64,000 bases of DNA from CAG-791 sp963593905. GTDB lineage: Bacteria > Bacillota > Clostridia > Lachnospirales > Lachnospiraceae. This document shows, piece by piece, positions 54,391-62,936 of the stretch; the stretch's first letter is position 1, and each line of letters begins with the position of its first letter. A program made the translations under genes and the position numbers. The DNA lies in NCBI GenBank assembly GCA_963593905.1, contig CAVBBL010000008.1, positions 1 to 64,000 of the forward strand, written 5' to 3'. The notes beneath the pieces were generated by a model. That model was not told the origin of the DNA and ran no database searches. It worked only from the letters and a program-made list of their open reading frames with translations.

Positions 54391-56526
54391 ATGGGAAGCA
54401 TTAAGATCGCACTGGCGGGCAACCCGAACTGTGGTAAGACTACCCTGTTCAATAACCTGACAGGTGCCAATCAGTATGTCGGCAACTGGCCCGGCGTTAC
54501 CGTTGAAAAGAAGGAAGGACAGCTTCGCGGCCACAAGGACGTGATCATCCAGGATTTACCGGGTATCTACTCCCTGTCCCCCTACACACTGGAGGAAGTG
54601 GTTGCAAGAGGCTATCTGGTAAATGAAAAGCCTGATGCCATCCTGAACATCGTAGACGGCACCAATATCGAGCGTAACCTGTACCTGACCACACAGCTTA
54701 TCGAGCTGGGTATTCCGGTGGTCATGGCTATCAACATGATCGACCTGGTTCGCAAGAATGGTGACAATATCGACTTAAAGAAGCTGGGCGAAGAGATTGG
54801 CTGCACCGTAGTAGAGATGAGCGCTTTAAAAGGCGAGGGCAGCCTGGAGGCAGCAGAGGCAGCTATCAAGGCTGCACAGAGCGGCAAGGCCGTAGAGCTT
54901 CCCCATGTATTCGTAGGCAGCGTAGAGCACGCTATCGCTCACATTGAGGAGTCCATTCAGGGCAAGGTAGAAGACAGATTCCTTCGCTGGTATGCTGTTA
55001 AGATCTTCGAGCGCGATGAGAAGGTGCAGGAGGAATTAAAGCTTGATTCTGCACTGACTGCACACATTGAGGAGCACATCAAGGACTGCGAGAAGGAACT
55101 GGATGACGATGCAGAGAGCATCATCACCAACCAGAGATATGCTTACATCAATAAGGTGGTTGAGAAGTCTGTCAAGAAGAAAGCAAGAAAAGATAATCTG
55201 ACTGCTTCCGATAAGATCGACCGTATCGTGACCAACCGTATCCTGGCACTGCCCATCTTCGTTGTGATCATGACCCTGGTGTATTACATTTCCGTATCCA
55301 CACTGGGCACTGTCTTGACAGACTGGACCAATGACACCCTCTTTGGCGAGTGGATTCAGCCGGCTGTACAGGGCTTTTTGGAAAATGTAGGCGCAGCAGA
55401 GTGGGTAGTTTCTCTGGTAGTTGATGGTATTATCGGCGGTCTGGCAGCACCCATCGGCTTTGCTCCTCAGATGGCTATCGTGTTCTTCTTCCTGTCCATC
55501 TTAGAGGACTGCGGTTACATGGCACGTGTTGCTTTCATCATGGACCGTATCTTCCGTAAGTTCGGTCTGTCCGGAAAGAGCTTCATTCCGTTCCTGATTT
55601 CTTCCGGCTGCGGCGTTCCCGGCATTATGGCCAGCCGTACCATCGAGAATGAAAAAGACCGTCGTATGACTATGATCACCACCACAGCAATTCCCTGCGG
55701 TGCAAAGCTTCCTGTTATCGCACTGGTTGCAGGCTTTTTGATGGGCGGTGCATGGTGGATGGCTCCTCTTATGTACTTCTCCGGCATTATCATGGTGATC
55801 GTATGCTGCATCATCTTAAAGAAGACTAAGATGTTTGCCGGCGATCCGGCTCCCTTCGTTATGGAGCTCCCTCAGTACCACATTCCGTCCCTGAAGGGCG
55901 TACTGCTTCATGTTTGGGAGCGTGTATGGTCCTTCCTGAAGAAGGCAGGTACTATCCTGTTTGTATGCTGCGCTGTTATGTGGTTCCTTGGCAGCTTCGG
56001 TGTTCAGGACGGTGTATTCGGTTTAGTTGACACAGAAAACTGCTTCCTGGCGTACATCGGACGTCCCCTTGCTTACCTGTTTATGCCTCTTGGCTTCGGT
56101 ACCTGGCAGGCAGTGGCATCTTCCATCAGCGGCTTCGTCGCAAAGGAAGGTATCGTTTCCACCATGGGAGTTCTGGCTGGCCTGGGCGAGGTAGAGGAGT
56201 ATGCAAGCGACATGCATGCCGCATTTGCAGCGTTCTTCCCTACAAGCATTGCAGCAGTATCCTTCCTGTTCTTTAACATGTTCGATTCTCCCTGCCTGGC
56301 AGCAATCTCCTCCATGGCAAAGGAAATGGGCGATAAGAAGTGGATGGCCTTCGCTTTGATTTTCCAGAATGTGATGGCTTACTGCGTAGCACTGATGGTT
56401 TACCAGATCGGCGGTCTTGCAACCGGTGAGGTAGCTTTCTCTGCAGCTACTGTAGCAGCATTTATCGTGCTGGCTGTCATCCTCTATCTCCTGTTCCGTC
56501 CGGATCCGAATAAGAAGCACGCATAA
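54391..56526 (+). CDS. feoB: Ferrous iron transporter FeoB
   Basis: 711 residues. Cytosolic G domain: G1 GNPNCGKTT (10-18), G3 DLPGIYS (near 54), G4 NMIDLV (near 114), followed by a helical GDI-like part to about 265. The membrane domain has the two Gate regions and conserved cysteine motifs in ISSGCGVPGIMASRTI and FVAKEGIVSTMG. Imports Fe(II) across the cytoplasmic membrane. The 167-bp gap after the second FeoA gene is A-rich with repeated AAAAGCA(A/T)-type words and no terminator, so all three are probably one transcript. Confidence 0.96.
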   Translation: MGSIKIALAGNPNCGKTTLFNNLTGANQYVGNWPGVTVEKKEGQLRGHKDVIIQDLPGIYSLSPYTLEEVVARGYLVNEKPDAILNIVDGTNIERNLYLTTQLIELGIPVVMAINMIDLVRKNGDNIDLKKLGEEIGCTVVEMSALKGEGSLEAAEAAIKAAQSGKAVELPHVFVGSVEHAIAHIEESIQGKVEDRFLRWYAVKIFERDEKVQEELKLDSALTAHIEEHIKDCEKELDDDAESIITNQRYAYINKVVEKSVKKKARKDNLTASDKIDRIVTNRILALPIFVVIMTLVYYISVSTLGTVLTDWTNDTLFGEWIQPAVQGFLENVGAAEWVVSLVVDGIIGGLAAPIGFAPQMAIVFFFLSILEDCGYMARVAFIMDRIFRKFGLSGKSFIPFLISSGCGVPGIMASRTIENEKDRRMTMITTTAIPCGAKLPVIALVAGFLMGGAWWMAPLMYFSGIIMVIVCCIILKKTKMFAGDPAPFVMELPQYHIPSLKGVLLHVWERVWSFLKKAGTILFVCCAVMWFLGSFGVQDGVFGLVDTENCFLAYIGRPLAYLFMPLGFGTWQAVASSISGFVAKEGIVSTMGVLAGLGEVEEYASDMHAAFAAFFPTSIAAVSFLFFNMFDSPCLAAISSMAKEMGDKKWMAFALIFQNVMAYCVALMVYQIGGLATGEVAFSAATVAAFIVLAVILYLLFRPDPNKKHA

Positions 56527-56607
56527 GAGGTGCGCAGGAATTCCCTGCAGCAATTCTTTGAATGACGGTTAATACCGGAATGAGGCGAATGTAACAGTCC
56601 GCTTGCG

Positions 56608-56762
56608 GCGAACCCCCGGAGAATCAGGGGCTCGCCCGGCGGCAAAGATAAATTCCCTGTAGTCTCCTCCTTTCATGACGGCTGGACAACAGTCGGAAAA
56701 GCTTACTGCATAAACGTTGTTATAAGGCAGTACAGCTGAAGCTGGAATTTATCTTTGCGGCC
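56608..56762. other. Structured intergenic element after feoB
   Basis: CGAACCCC pairs with GGGGCTCG (56608-56633). Then CGGCGGCAAAGATAAATTCC (56637-56656) pairs with GGAATTTATCTTTGCGGCCG (56743-56762) and encloses an inner stem around AGCTTACTGC and GCAGTACAGCT. No T tract follows, so it is not a plain terminator. It may be a processing site, a small RNA or a miniature element. Confidence 0.5.
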
Positions 56763-56894
56763 GGAAAACGGCTGGTACCCTTGACGACAAATGACAGAGA
56801 CGGAAGGCTGATGACGGCAGACAGACATTTGATAGCTGATGATCTCTGATAGGACGATTCTTGATAGGATAACTTTTGATAAGGAGTAGATACA

Positions 56895-57008
56895 TTGAAG
56901 ACAAATCTGACTTTGAGTACGGCAGATGTAGTGGTATTGGCTGTAATTGCTGTATTAATTGTGGCAGCGGTGTTCGTCATTGTAGGTTTTTTCAAGGATA
57001 AGAAATAA
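56895..57008 (+). CDS. 37-residue single-span membrane protein
   Basis: TTG 56895 follows AAGGAG by eight bases. The product begins KTNLTLSTADVVVLAVIAVL and is one hydrophobic helix with a KDKK tail. It lies between feoB and the cysteine-rich protein, in the same direction. Small membrane proteins modulate transporters, and FeoB is the obvious candidate partner, but that is inference from position. Confidence 0.6.
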   Translation: MKTNLTLSTADVVVLAVIAVLIVAAVFVIVGFFKDKK

Positions 57009-57046
57009 TTTTTAAAGATAAAAAATAAGAAGTGAGGTGGCAGACT

Positions 57047-57244
57047 ATGTTTGGACTGGTATGGAATGTTCCTACAGTGATTGTATTTGCTGTTGTCTGT
57101 ATATTGCTGGCACTGGCCATTCGTTATCTGATCAGAGAGAGAAAGCAGGGCCGTTTAAGCTGCGGCGGGAATTGCGGCGGCTGCAGCGGCTGCACTGCCT
57201 GCCACGGAGGCAGCTGTGGCTGCGGCGGAGATCATATAGCATAG
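57047..57244 (+). CDS. FeoB-associated cysteine-rich membrane protein
   Basis: 65 residues from ATG 57047 (GAGGTGG upstream; the frame opens earlier at 57032 without a better site). One N-terminal membrane helix (PTVIVFAVVCILLALAIRYLI) is followed by a basic stretch and a tail with eight cysteines (CGGNCGGCSGCTACHGGSCG). This matches the FeoB-associated Cys-rich family, thought to act at the cytosolic side of FeoB in place of FeoC. Confidence 0.9.
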   Translation: MFGLVWNVPTVIVFAVVCILLALAIRYLIRERKQGRLSCGGNCGGCSGCTACHGGSCGCGGDHIA

Positions 57245-57252
57245 TTTTGACA

Positions 57253-57361
57253 GGATTCATAGAAATCTGCAATACCCCGGATGCACGGGATTCCCAGAAA
57301 ACTGCAGTATTCTGGGTATGCGGGATTCATAGAAATCTGCGGTATCCCAGATGCGCAGGAA
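57253..57361. repeat. Three tandem repeats of about 35 nt
   Basis: Units begin ATTCATAGAAATCTGC, ATTCCCAGAAAACTGC and ATTCATAGAAATCTGC and end in ATGCACGGG, ATGCGGG and ATGCGCAGG. The middle copy is more diverged and can form CCCAGAA / TTCTGGG. Units are contiguous, without spacers, so this is not a CRISPR array. Confidence 0.65.
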
Positions 57362-57391
57362 TCGTATAGCGCGGAGCAACCCGAATATCGT

Positions 57392-57416
57392 GGGGTAAAA
57401 GTGCTTTTACCTCCCC
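57392..57416 (+). terminator. Terminator-like hairpin after feo operon
   Basis: GGGGTAAAAG and CTTTTACCTCCCC pair with one bulge. An A8 run follows on the + strand, so the T tract belongs to the minus-strand reading. It may still end feo transcripts. Confidence 0.5.
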
Positions 57417-57504
57417 CCAAAAAAAATGTTACAAATTATAATTCATAAGTAAAAGAATAGCCAAACAACAGCCAACCAAATGCCGGTACTGGTATCGGAA
57501 AAGG

Positions 57505-57534
57505 AAAAAGTGTCGCTTATACAGGACACTTTTT
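57505..57534. terminator. Bidirectional terminator hairpin
   Basis: Perfect stem AAAAAGTGTC / GACACTTTTT with a 10-base loop; the A and T runs make it suitable in both directions. It separates the feo block from the DUF2325 promoter. Confidence 0.75.
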
Positions 57535-57547
57535 ATAAGAATTCATA

Positions 57548-57563
57548 GTTAGGCAAAACTAAC
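57548..57563. promoter_or_regulatory. GTTAG-N6-CTAAC palindrome, site 5
   Basis: GTTAGGCAAAACTAAC with flanking bases A and C. It lies 48 bp before the DUF2325 start, right after the TATAAG-like sequence at 57534. A partial palindromic element (GCCGCAG / CTGCGGC, 57579-57597) sits between it and the ribosome site, as before feoA. Confidence 0.7.
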
Positions 57564-57611
57564 CGATATTTCTATATTGCCGCAGAGGTGCTGCGGCGGA
57601 AAGAGGTGCAA

Positions 57612-57905
57612 ATGAGCGTAGTCATCGTAGGCGGCAATGACTGTATGGTCAGGCAGTATATTGATCTGTGTGAGAAACATCAATGTGATGCAAAGGTATT
57701 CACCCAGATGAAGAGCGGCCTGAAGAGAAAGGTGGGAAATCCGGATCTCATGATCCTTTTTACCAGCACCATGTCCCACAAAATGGTGCATTATGCTCTC
57801 AATGAGATTAAGGGGCAAAATACGATTGTAGCCAGATCCCATTCCAGCTCCAAGAGTGCACTGGAAAATATCTTAAAGCAGTACGCCGGGGAGGCAACCG
57901 CATGA
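57612..57905 (+). CDS. DUF2325 family protein
   Basis: 97 residues from ATG 57612 after AGAGG. MSVVIVGGNDCMVRQYIDLCEKHQ and ILFTSTMSHKMVHYALNEIKGQ are the conserved parts. The family has a Rossmann-like fold and is of unknown function; it occurs near metal transport genes in Firmicutes. Its stop overlaps the start of the AraC gene (ATGA), so the two form one operon under site 5. Confidence 0.85.
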   Translation: MSVVIVGGNDCMVRQYIDLCEKHQCDAKVFTQMKSGLKRKVGNPDLMILFTSTMSHKMVHYALNEIKGQNTIVARSHSSSKSALENILKQYAGEATA

Positions 57906-58813
57906 CAGCGGGGATGGAATGTGCAGAGAAAGAAGAATCTGTACAGACATCCTATTGCGTTTTTCCGGGCATCACAGTGGTGTACGAAGAGGCTGCGGCA
58001 CAGTCTCCGCTTTTCGGTACAAGCGGAGAGGGCGAACCTATCTATGAGATCAGACATTGCCGGGAAGGACGGATAGAATGTCATTATCAAAATCAATATG
58101 TCTATTTGTCTCAGGGGGACCTGGCCATTTGCAGTGGTCAAAAGGAGCAGTGCGCTGCCTTTTTGGCTCTGGAGAACTATCGTGGATATTCGGTACGCAT
58201 AGATCTAAAGAAAGCACCGGAGAGCCTTTCCTCCTGTCTGGAGGGGCTGGATGTCTGTCCCGGAGATATTCTGAAAAAATTATGCGCAGAAAGACCTTGC
58301 TGCATCCTGCAGGAAGATGCCGGTGTGGAAAGAATTTTTTCGCAGATGTACGGGGCACAGGGAGAGAATCAGAAGGGATACTTCCGTCTGAAGGTATTGG
58401 AACTTCTCTTGTATCTGGATAGCTGCAGAGGAGAGGAGCCTCAGACAGGCCTTTCCGCATCTCAGGTGGAGATTGCGAAGAATGCCTGTCAATACCTGAC
58501 ACAGCGCATGGAAAGCAAGGTGACCTTGGAAGAGCTTTGTATGACGCTGCATGTCTCCGGCACCCATCTGAAAAATTGTTTTAAAGGGGTGTACGGCATC
58601 TCCGTCTATGCATATATACGCGCTCAGAAAATGCAGGCGGCTGCAGATACGCTGTTACATACAGACAGCACGGTGTTGGAAGTGGCAGGGCAGTATGGGT
58701 ATGACAATGGAAGCAAATTCGCCAAGGCCTTCCGGGATGTGATCGGCATGACGCCCCGGGAATACCGGCGCAGGAGCAGGATGCTGTCCAAGCAGGGCAC
58801 GGGATTTGCGTGA
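57902..58813 (+). CDS. AraC family transcriptional regulator
   Basis: 303 residues. The N-terminal half is a cupin-like sensing region (HYQNQYVYLSQGDLAICSG). The C-terminal HTH pair is clear: KVTLEELCMTLHVSGTHLKNCFKGVYGISVYAYIRAQKMQAA and VLEVAGQYGYDNGSKFAKAFRDVIGMTPREYRRR. Being under a metal-type site, it may act as a second-tier activator of siderophore or metal genes, as AraC regulators of the YbtA type do. Confidence 0.88.
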   Translation: MTAGMECAEKEESVQTSYCVFPGITVVYEEAAAQSPLFGTSGEGEPIYEIRHCREGRIECHYQNQYVYLSQGDLAICSGQKEQCAAFLALENYRGYSVRIDLKKAPESLSSCLEGLDVCPGDILKKLCAERPCCILQEDAGVERIFSQMYGAQGENQKGYFRLKVLELLLYLDSCRGEEPQTGLSASQVEIAKNACQYLTQRMESKVTLEELCMTLHVSGTHLKNCFKGVYGISVYAYIRAQKMQAAADTLLHTDSTVLEVAGQYGYDNGSKFAKAFRDVIGMTPREYRRRSRMLSKQGTGFA

Positions 58814-58993
58814 GTTATCTGACATAGTATGCAGCCTTCCATCAAAGGGAAGGATACTCCTTCGCCGCCAGCACTCTTATGAGAACGGTAAGGAAAGTAT
58901 ACAGGAAGTGTACAAGAGTACAAGAAGAGAAGGACTCCGGGAAGTGCGAAAAACTGAAAAATAGTGTAAAATAAGGAAAATAGGAAAAAGCAC

Positions 58994-59021
58994 TTGCATT
59001 TTTGAAAATTGCAGGTATGAT
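58994..59021 (+). promoter_or_regulatory. Promoter of DUF6110 gene
   Basis: TTGCAT and TATGAT are 16 bp apart, 55 bp before the start codon. No GTTAG palindrome lies near it, so this unit may be regulated differently. Confidence 0.55.
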
Positions 59022-59075
59022 AGAAACTTAAACAATGAAACAACTCTCCGAGATATGGGAGGAATGGAGGCGGCT

Positions 59076-59363
59076 ATGTTTAAGATTGAAAAGGAAACAG
59101 CACAGAAAATCGGTATTTTCGCAGGCGGTGTGCTTTTTGGTACAGCAGGTTTATCCATTTTAGGCAGCAAGGATGCCAAGAAGGCCTATACCCAGGTGAC
59201 TGCAGCAGCGCTGCGGGGCAAGGAGGCCGTGATGAAAAGAGCCAATATCATCAAGGAGAATGCGGATGATATCTACACCGATGCACAGGAGATCAATGAA
59301 AAGCGTGCAGAGGCGGAAGAGGCTGCTGTTATTCCTGATGGCGCTGAATTTGATGCACAGTAA
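59076..59363 (+). CDS. DUF6110 family protein
   Basis: 95 residues from ATG 59076 with GGAGG upstream. It has one short hydrophobic stretch (IGIFAGGVLFGTAGLSILGS) and a long charged helix (KEAVMKRANIIKENADDIYTDAQEINEKR). DUF6110 proteins are found beside P1B-type ATPases and small HMA proteins in Clostridia; the function is unknown. The ATPase gene follows 215 bp downstream. Confidence 0.75.
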   Translation: MFKIEKETAQKIGIFAGGVLFGTAGLSILGSKDAKKAYTQVTAAALRGKEAVMKRANIIKENADDIYTDAQEINEKRAEAEEAAVIPDGAEFDAQ

Positions 59364-59396
59364 GTTTTAACAGATTATACAGACAGAAATTTTGAG

Positions 59397-59429
59397 TAAG
59401 GGAAAATGGCCGAAAGGCATTTTCCCTTA
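59397..59429 (+). terminator. Hairpin between DUF6110 and ATPase genes
   Basis: TAAGGGAAAATG pairs with CATTTTCCCTTA, with an inner GCC-GAAA-GGC. A second perfect hairpin (CAATTTGTT / AACAAATTG) lies at 59479-59505. Read-through to the ATPase gene is likely partial. Confidence 0.65.
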
Positions 59430-59578
59430 TTGCTATGCTGCGAGAAGCTGCCCGGAAAAGTGCAGGCCCTTCACAGAACAATTTGTTTCCGGAAGGAACA
59501 AATTGCGCTGATGGCTGACGAGAATCTGAATTTTTGCCGTTTTCTTCGCAGCGCAGCTGCTCAGAAAAGAGGAAATAC

Positions 59579-61675
59579 ATGAAGTGCAGAATTTTACATG
59601 ATGCCCGGGGATCGATGCGTGTGCATTTGGAAGCACCCCGTATGACCCTGGAGCAGGCGGATGTGGTGGAGTATTACCTGCGGGCGCAGGAAGGGGTCAC
59701 GCAGGTGAAGGTCTATGACAGGACCGGTGATGCGGTCATTCACTACAGGGGTTCTCGTGCGCAGATTATCGGTGCGCTGGCCCGTTTTTCCTATGTGGAT
59801 GAGAAAAATGCATCTCTGGTGCCGGAGCATACCGGCCGCGTCTTAAACAGAGAATATGAGGACAAGCTGGTTTTTTTGGTGCTTCGCAGAGTGTGCAATA
59901 AGCTCTTTTTGCCGGTGGGCGTGCGGGAAGTGATCACGGTGTGCAAATCCTGGCGTTACATCGCAAAGGGACTGGGGTGCCTTAGGAAAGGCAAGCTCCA
60001 AGTGCCGGTACTGGATGCCACAGCCATCACGGTTTCTGTGCTTCGGGGCAGTTTTGATACTGCTTCCTCTGTGATGTTCCTGTTGGATGTAGGAGATATT
60101 CTGGAAGAGTGGACACACAAGAAGTCTGTGGATGACCTGGCTCGCACTATGTCCCTGAATGTGGATAAGGTATGGATGAAGAGCCGGGAGGACGGCGTGG
60201 AGGTCCTGGTGCCTGTCAGTGAGATTCGGGCCGGGGATGAAATCGTGGTCCGCACAGGCAATATGATCCCCTTAGACGGCAGAGTCGCCGAAGGGGAGGC
60301 TACTATCAACCAGGCTTCTATCACCGGCGAATCTCTGCCGGTGCGCAAGGCACCGGGAGACGTGATCTACGCCGGTACCGTAGTGGAAGAGGGGGAGTGT
60401 ACGGTTCGGGTAGAGAAAACCACCGGCGGCGGACGCTATGACCGAATCGTAAAGATGATCGAGGAGTCGGAAAAACTGAAATCCCAGACAGAGGACAAGG
60501 CCTCTCATCTGGCAGATAAGCTGGTTCCCTATACACTGGGCGGCACTTTACTGACGTATCTGCTGACCCGGAATGTCACCAAGGCTCTGTCTATCCTGAT
60601 GGTGGATTTCTCCTGTGCCTTAAAGCTTTCCATGCCTATTGCCGTGCTCTCTGCCATGCGGGAGAGCAGCTTCTACCATATTTCCGTCAAGGGAGGCCGC
60701 TTCCTGGAGGCGGTATCGGAGGCGGACACCATCGTCTTTGATAAGACCGGCACCCTGACCCATGCGACACCCCGTGTGGCAAAGATCGTTACTTTCGGCG
60801 ATCATGACCCTGCAGAGATGCTCCGGACCGCCGCTTGTCTGGAGGAGCACTATCCTCACTCCATCGCCAATGCGGTGGTGGAAGAGGCGAGAAAGCAGGG
60901 ACTACGCCATGAAGAACGCCATTCCAAGGTGGAATATGTGGTAGCTCACGGCATCTCCAGCATTGTAGAGGGTGAAAAGGTCCTCATCGGCAGTTATCAC
61001 TTCATATTTGAGGATGAGCACTGCGTCGTGCCGGCAGGCGAGGAGGAGCGCTTTGCGGCGCTGCCGGATGAATATTCCCATTTGTATCTGGCTGTTTCCG
61101 GAGAACTGGCAGCAGTGATCTGCATCGAGGATCCCCTGCGGGAAGAGGCAAAGGAAGTCATCGAAAGACTGCATGCCCAGGGCCTTTCCAAGATCGTCAT
61201 GATGACAGGGGACAGCGAGCGCACAGCCAGAGCCGTGGCGGCAAAGGTGGGCGTGGATGAGTACCATTCGGAAGTGCTTCCGGAGGATAAGGCTGCCTTT
61301 GTGCGCAGCGAACATGCGGCAGGCCGCAAGGTCATTATGATTGGAGACGGGGTCAATGACTCACCGGCGCTTTCCGAGTCCGATGCCGGTGTAGCCATCA
61401 GTGAGGGAGCAGCCATAGCCAGAGAGGTGGCGGACATTACCATATCCGCAGATGACCTCTACACCCTGGTGGTGCTCAGGGAGATCTCCGATGCCCTGAT
61501 GAGACGGATCAATAGCAACTACCGTTTTATCATGAGCTTTAATCTGTTCCTGATTCTGATGGGCGTGGGCGGCATTATGGCACCCACCACCACAGCACTG
61601 CTGCATAATATTTCCACGATCGGAATTTCCCTGCAGTCCATGACAAATCTTCTGGAAGAAAAAACGAATGACTAG
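59579..61675 (+). CDS. P1B-type heavy-metal ATPase with atypical metal site
   Basis: 698 residues from ATG 59579. The N-terminal 110 residues are HMA-like without CxxC. The actuator motif NQASITGESLPV, the phosphorylation site FDKTGTLTHATP (Asp 388) and the hinge MIGDGVNDSPALSESDAG are intact. The transmembrane metal site reads DFSCALKLSMP (Cys 346) where most P1B pumps have CPC or SPC, so the proline before the cysteine's partner is absent and a lysine follows. This variant occurs in a Firmicute group near FeoB and DUF6110 genes. It probably exports a transition metal, perhaps Fe(II), Mn(II) or Zn(II), but specificity cannot be told. Confidence 0.88.
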   Translation: MKCRILHDARGSMRVHLEAPRMTLEQADVVEYYLRAQEGVTQVKVYDRTGDAVIHYRGSRAQIIGALARFSYVDEKNASLVPEHTGRVLNREYEDKLVFLVLRRVCNKLFLPVGVREVITVCKSWRYIAKGLGCLRKGKLQVPVLDATAITVSVLRGSFDTASSVMFLLDVGDILEEWTHKKSVDDLARTMSLNVDKVWMKSREDGVEVLVPVSEIRAGDEIVVRTGNMIPLDGRVAEGEATINQASITGESLPVRKAPGDVIYAGTVVEEGECTVRVEKTTGGGRYDRIVKMIEESEKLKSQTEDKASHLADKLVPYTLGGTLLTYLLTRNVTKALSILMVDFSCALKLSMPIAVLSAMRESSFYHISVKGGRFLEAVSEADTIVFDKTGTLTHATPRVAKIVTFGDHDPAEMLRTAACLEEHYPHSIANAVVEEARKQGLRHEERHSKVEYVVAHGISSIVEGEKVLIGSYHFIFEDEHCVVPAGEEERFAALPDEYSHLYLAVSGELAAVICIEDPLREEAKEVIERLHAQGLSKIVMMTGDSERTARAVAAKVGVDEYHSEVLPEDKAAFVRSEHAAGRKVIMIGDGVNDSPALSESDAGVAISEGAAIAREVADITISADDLYTLVVLREISDALMRRINSNYRFIMSFNLFLILMGVGGIMAPTTTALLHNISTIGISLQSMTNLLEEKTND

Positions 61676-61788
61676 GGAAATGCGGACCAAAATGATGCGG
61701 AGTTCAAACCACCTCATGCAGACAAGATTGCATCGGCGGTCTGAACCTATGAGCTTGGTATATTAAAAAAGGCGGAACAGGGAACAGT

Positions 61789-62739
61789 ATGACGCTACAG
61801 CAGCTTCGCTACATCATAGAAATAGTAGAATCAGGATCCATCAGCACTGCGGCCTCCCGGCTCTTTATTTCCCAGCCCAGCCTTTCCAAGGCTGTGGCGG
61901 AACTGGAAAAAGAAATGGGAATCCCCATCTTTTACCGCAGCAATCGGGGCGTGATCCTCTCCGAAGAAGGAACGAAATTCCTCTCCTATGCCAGACAGGT
62001 GGTGGAGCAGGCAGATCTGCTGGAGGAACAGTATAAAGCGGGCGCCCCTATCAGGCGAGTCTTTGCCGTCTCGTCCCAGCACTATGCCTTTGTGGTCAAT
62101 GCGTTTGTGGCGCTGGTAAAGGAGTATGGGCAGAAGAAATATGAGTTTACACTGCGGGAGTCCAGAACCTATGACATCATCGAGGATGTGCGGACACAGC
62201 GCAGTGAATTGGGGGTCCTTTATCTCAGCCGATTTAACAGGGAAGTATTGGCCCATGCCATCGAAAATGCGGACCTTAAATTCGTACCCCTTTTTACAGC
62301 CCGTCCCCACGTCTTCGTGAGCAGGGAAAACCCTATGGCCTCTAAAAAGAGCGTGACACTGGAGGAATTAAAGGCTTATCCGCGGCTGACCTATGAACAG
62401 GGCAATAATAATTCTTTTTTCTATTCCGAGGAACTGCACAGTACCCAGGAAAGCCCTAAAAACATCGTGGTGACAGACAGAGCCACCCTTTTTAATCTTC
62501 TCATCGGCCTGAACGGCTATACGATCTCCTCCGGGGTGCTCAGCACAGATCTGAATGGATCCCATATCGTGTCTGTGCCTTTGGAGAGCGATGAGTATAT
62601 GGAAATCGGTTATATACACGCAGTGGACAGACCGCTGGGGAAAATGGCGGTATTGTATGTGGAACAGCTGAAGGCCTATATCGACGGTACTGCAAAAGGA
62701 CAGAGGAAGACAGAGAAAGGAAACGGCAGCGGGCAGTGA
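61789..62739 (+). CDS. LysR family transcriptional regulator
   Basis: 316 residues. N-terminal HTH: MTLQQLRYIIEIVESGSISTAASRLFISQPSLSKAVAELEKEMG. The C-terminal ligand-binding part is typical in length. It lies 113 bp after the ATPase gene in the same direction. The stop codon is inside the terminator stem. The effector is unknown. Confidence 0.92.
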   Translation: MTLQQLRYIIEIVESGSISTAASRLFISQPSLSKAVAELEKEMGIPIFYRSNRGVILSEEGTKFLSYARQVVEQADLLEEQYKAGAPIRRVFAVSSQHYAFVVNAFVALVKEYGQKKYEFTLRESRTYDIIEDVRTQRSELGVLYLSRFNREVLAHAIENADLKFVPLFTARPHVFVSRENPMASKKSVTLEELKAYPRLTYEQGNNNSFFYSEELHSTQESPKNIVVTDRATLFNLLIGLNGYTISSGVLSTDLNGSHIVSVPLESDEYMEIGYIHAVDRPLGKMAVLYVEQLKAYIDGTAKGQRKTEKGNGSGQ

Positions 62740-62754
62740 TGTCGGCTGCCGTTT
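62721..62754 (+). terminator. Terminator overlapping LysR stop codon
   Basis: AAACGGCAGC pairs with GCTGCCGTTT around a 14-base loop containing the TGA stop; CTTTGT follows. Confidence 0.75.
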
Positions 62755-62811
62755 CTTTGTGTCCAAATGGAGCGGAAAGAGAGGCGTGAAAAAGTAAAAT
62801 GAGAACGTGAG

Positions 62812-62827
62812 GTTAGTGAAAACTAAC
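62812..62827. promoter_or_regulatory. GTTAG-N6-CTAAC palindrome, site 6
   Basis: GTTAGTGAAAACTAAC, 109 bp before the DUF3793 start. Shares the GAAAACTAAC-like right half with sites 4 and 5. Confidence 0.7.
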
Positions 62828-62936
62828 TTTCAGAGCAGCCACAGACTCTGCGTTCTATTAAATTAATGCAGCGCGCGGACAGAACAGGCGCAAAGGGTGA
62901 TCCGAAGCAGCAAAGGATGATGGCCGGGAGGAACTT

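Noticed and set aside
57253..57361. Possible CRISPR array
   Set aside because: The repeats are contiguous with no unique spacers, and no cas genes are present.
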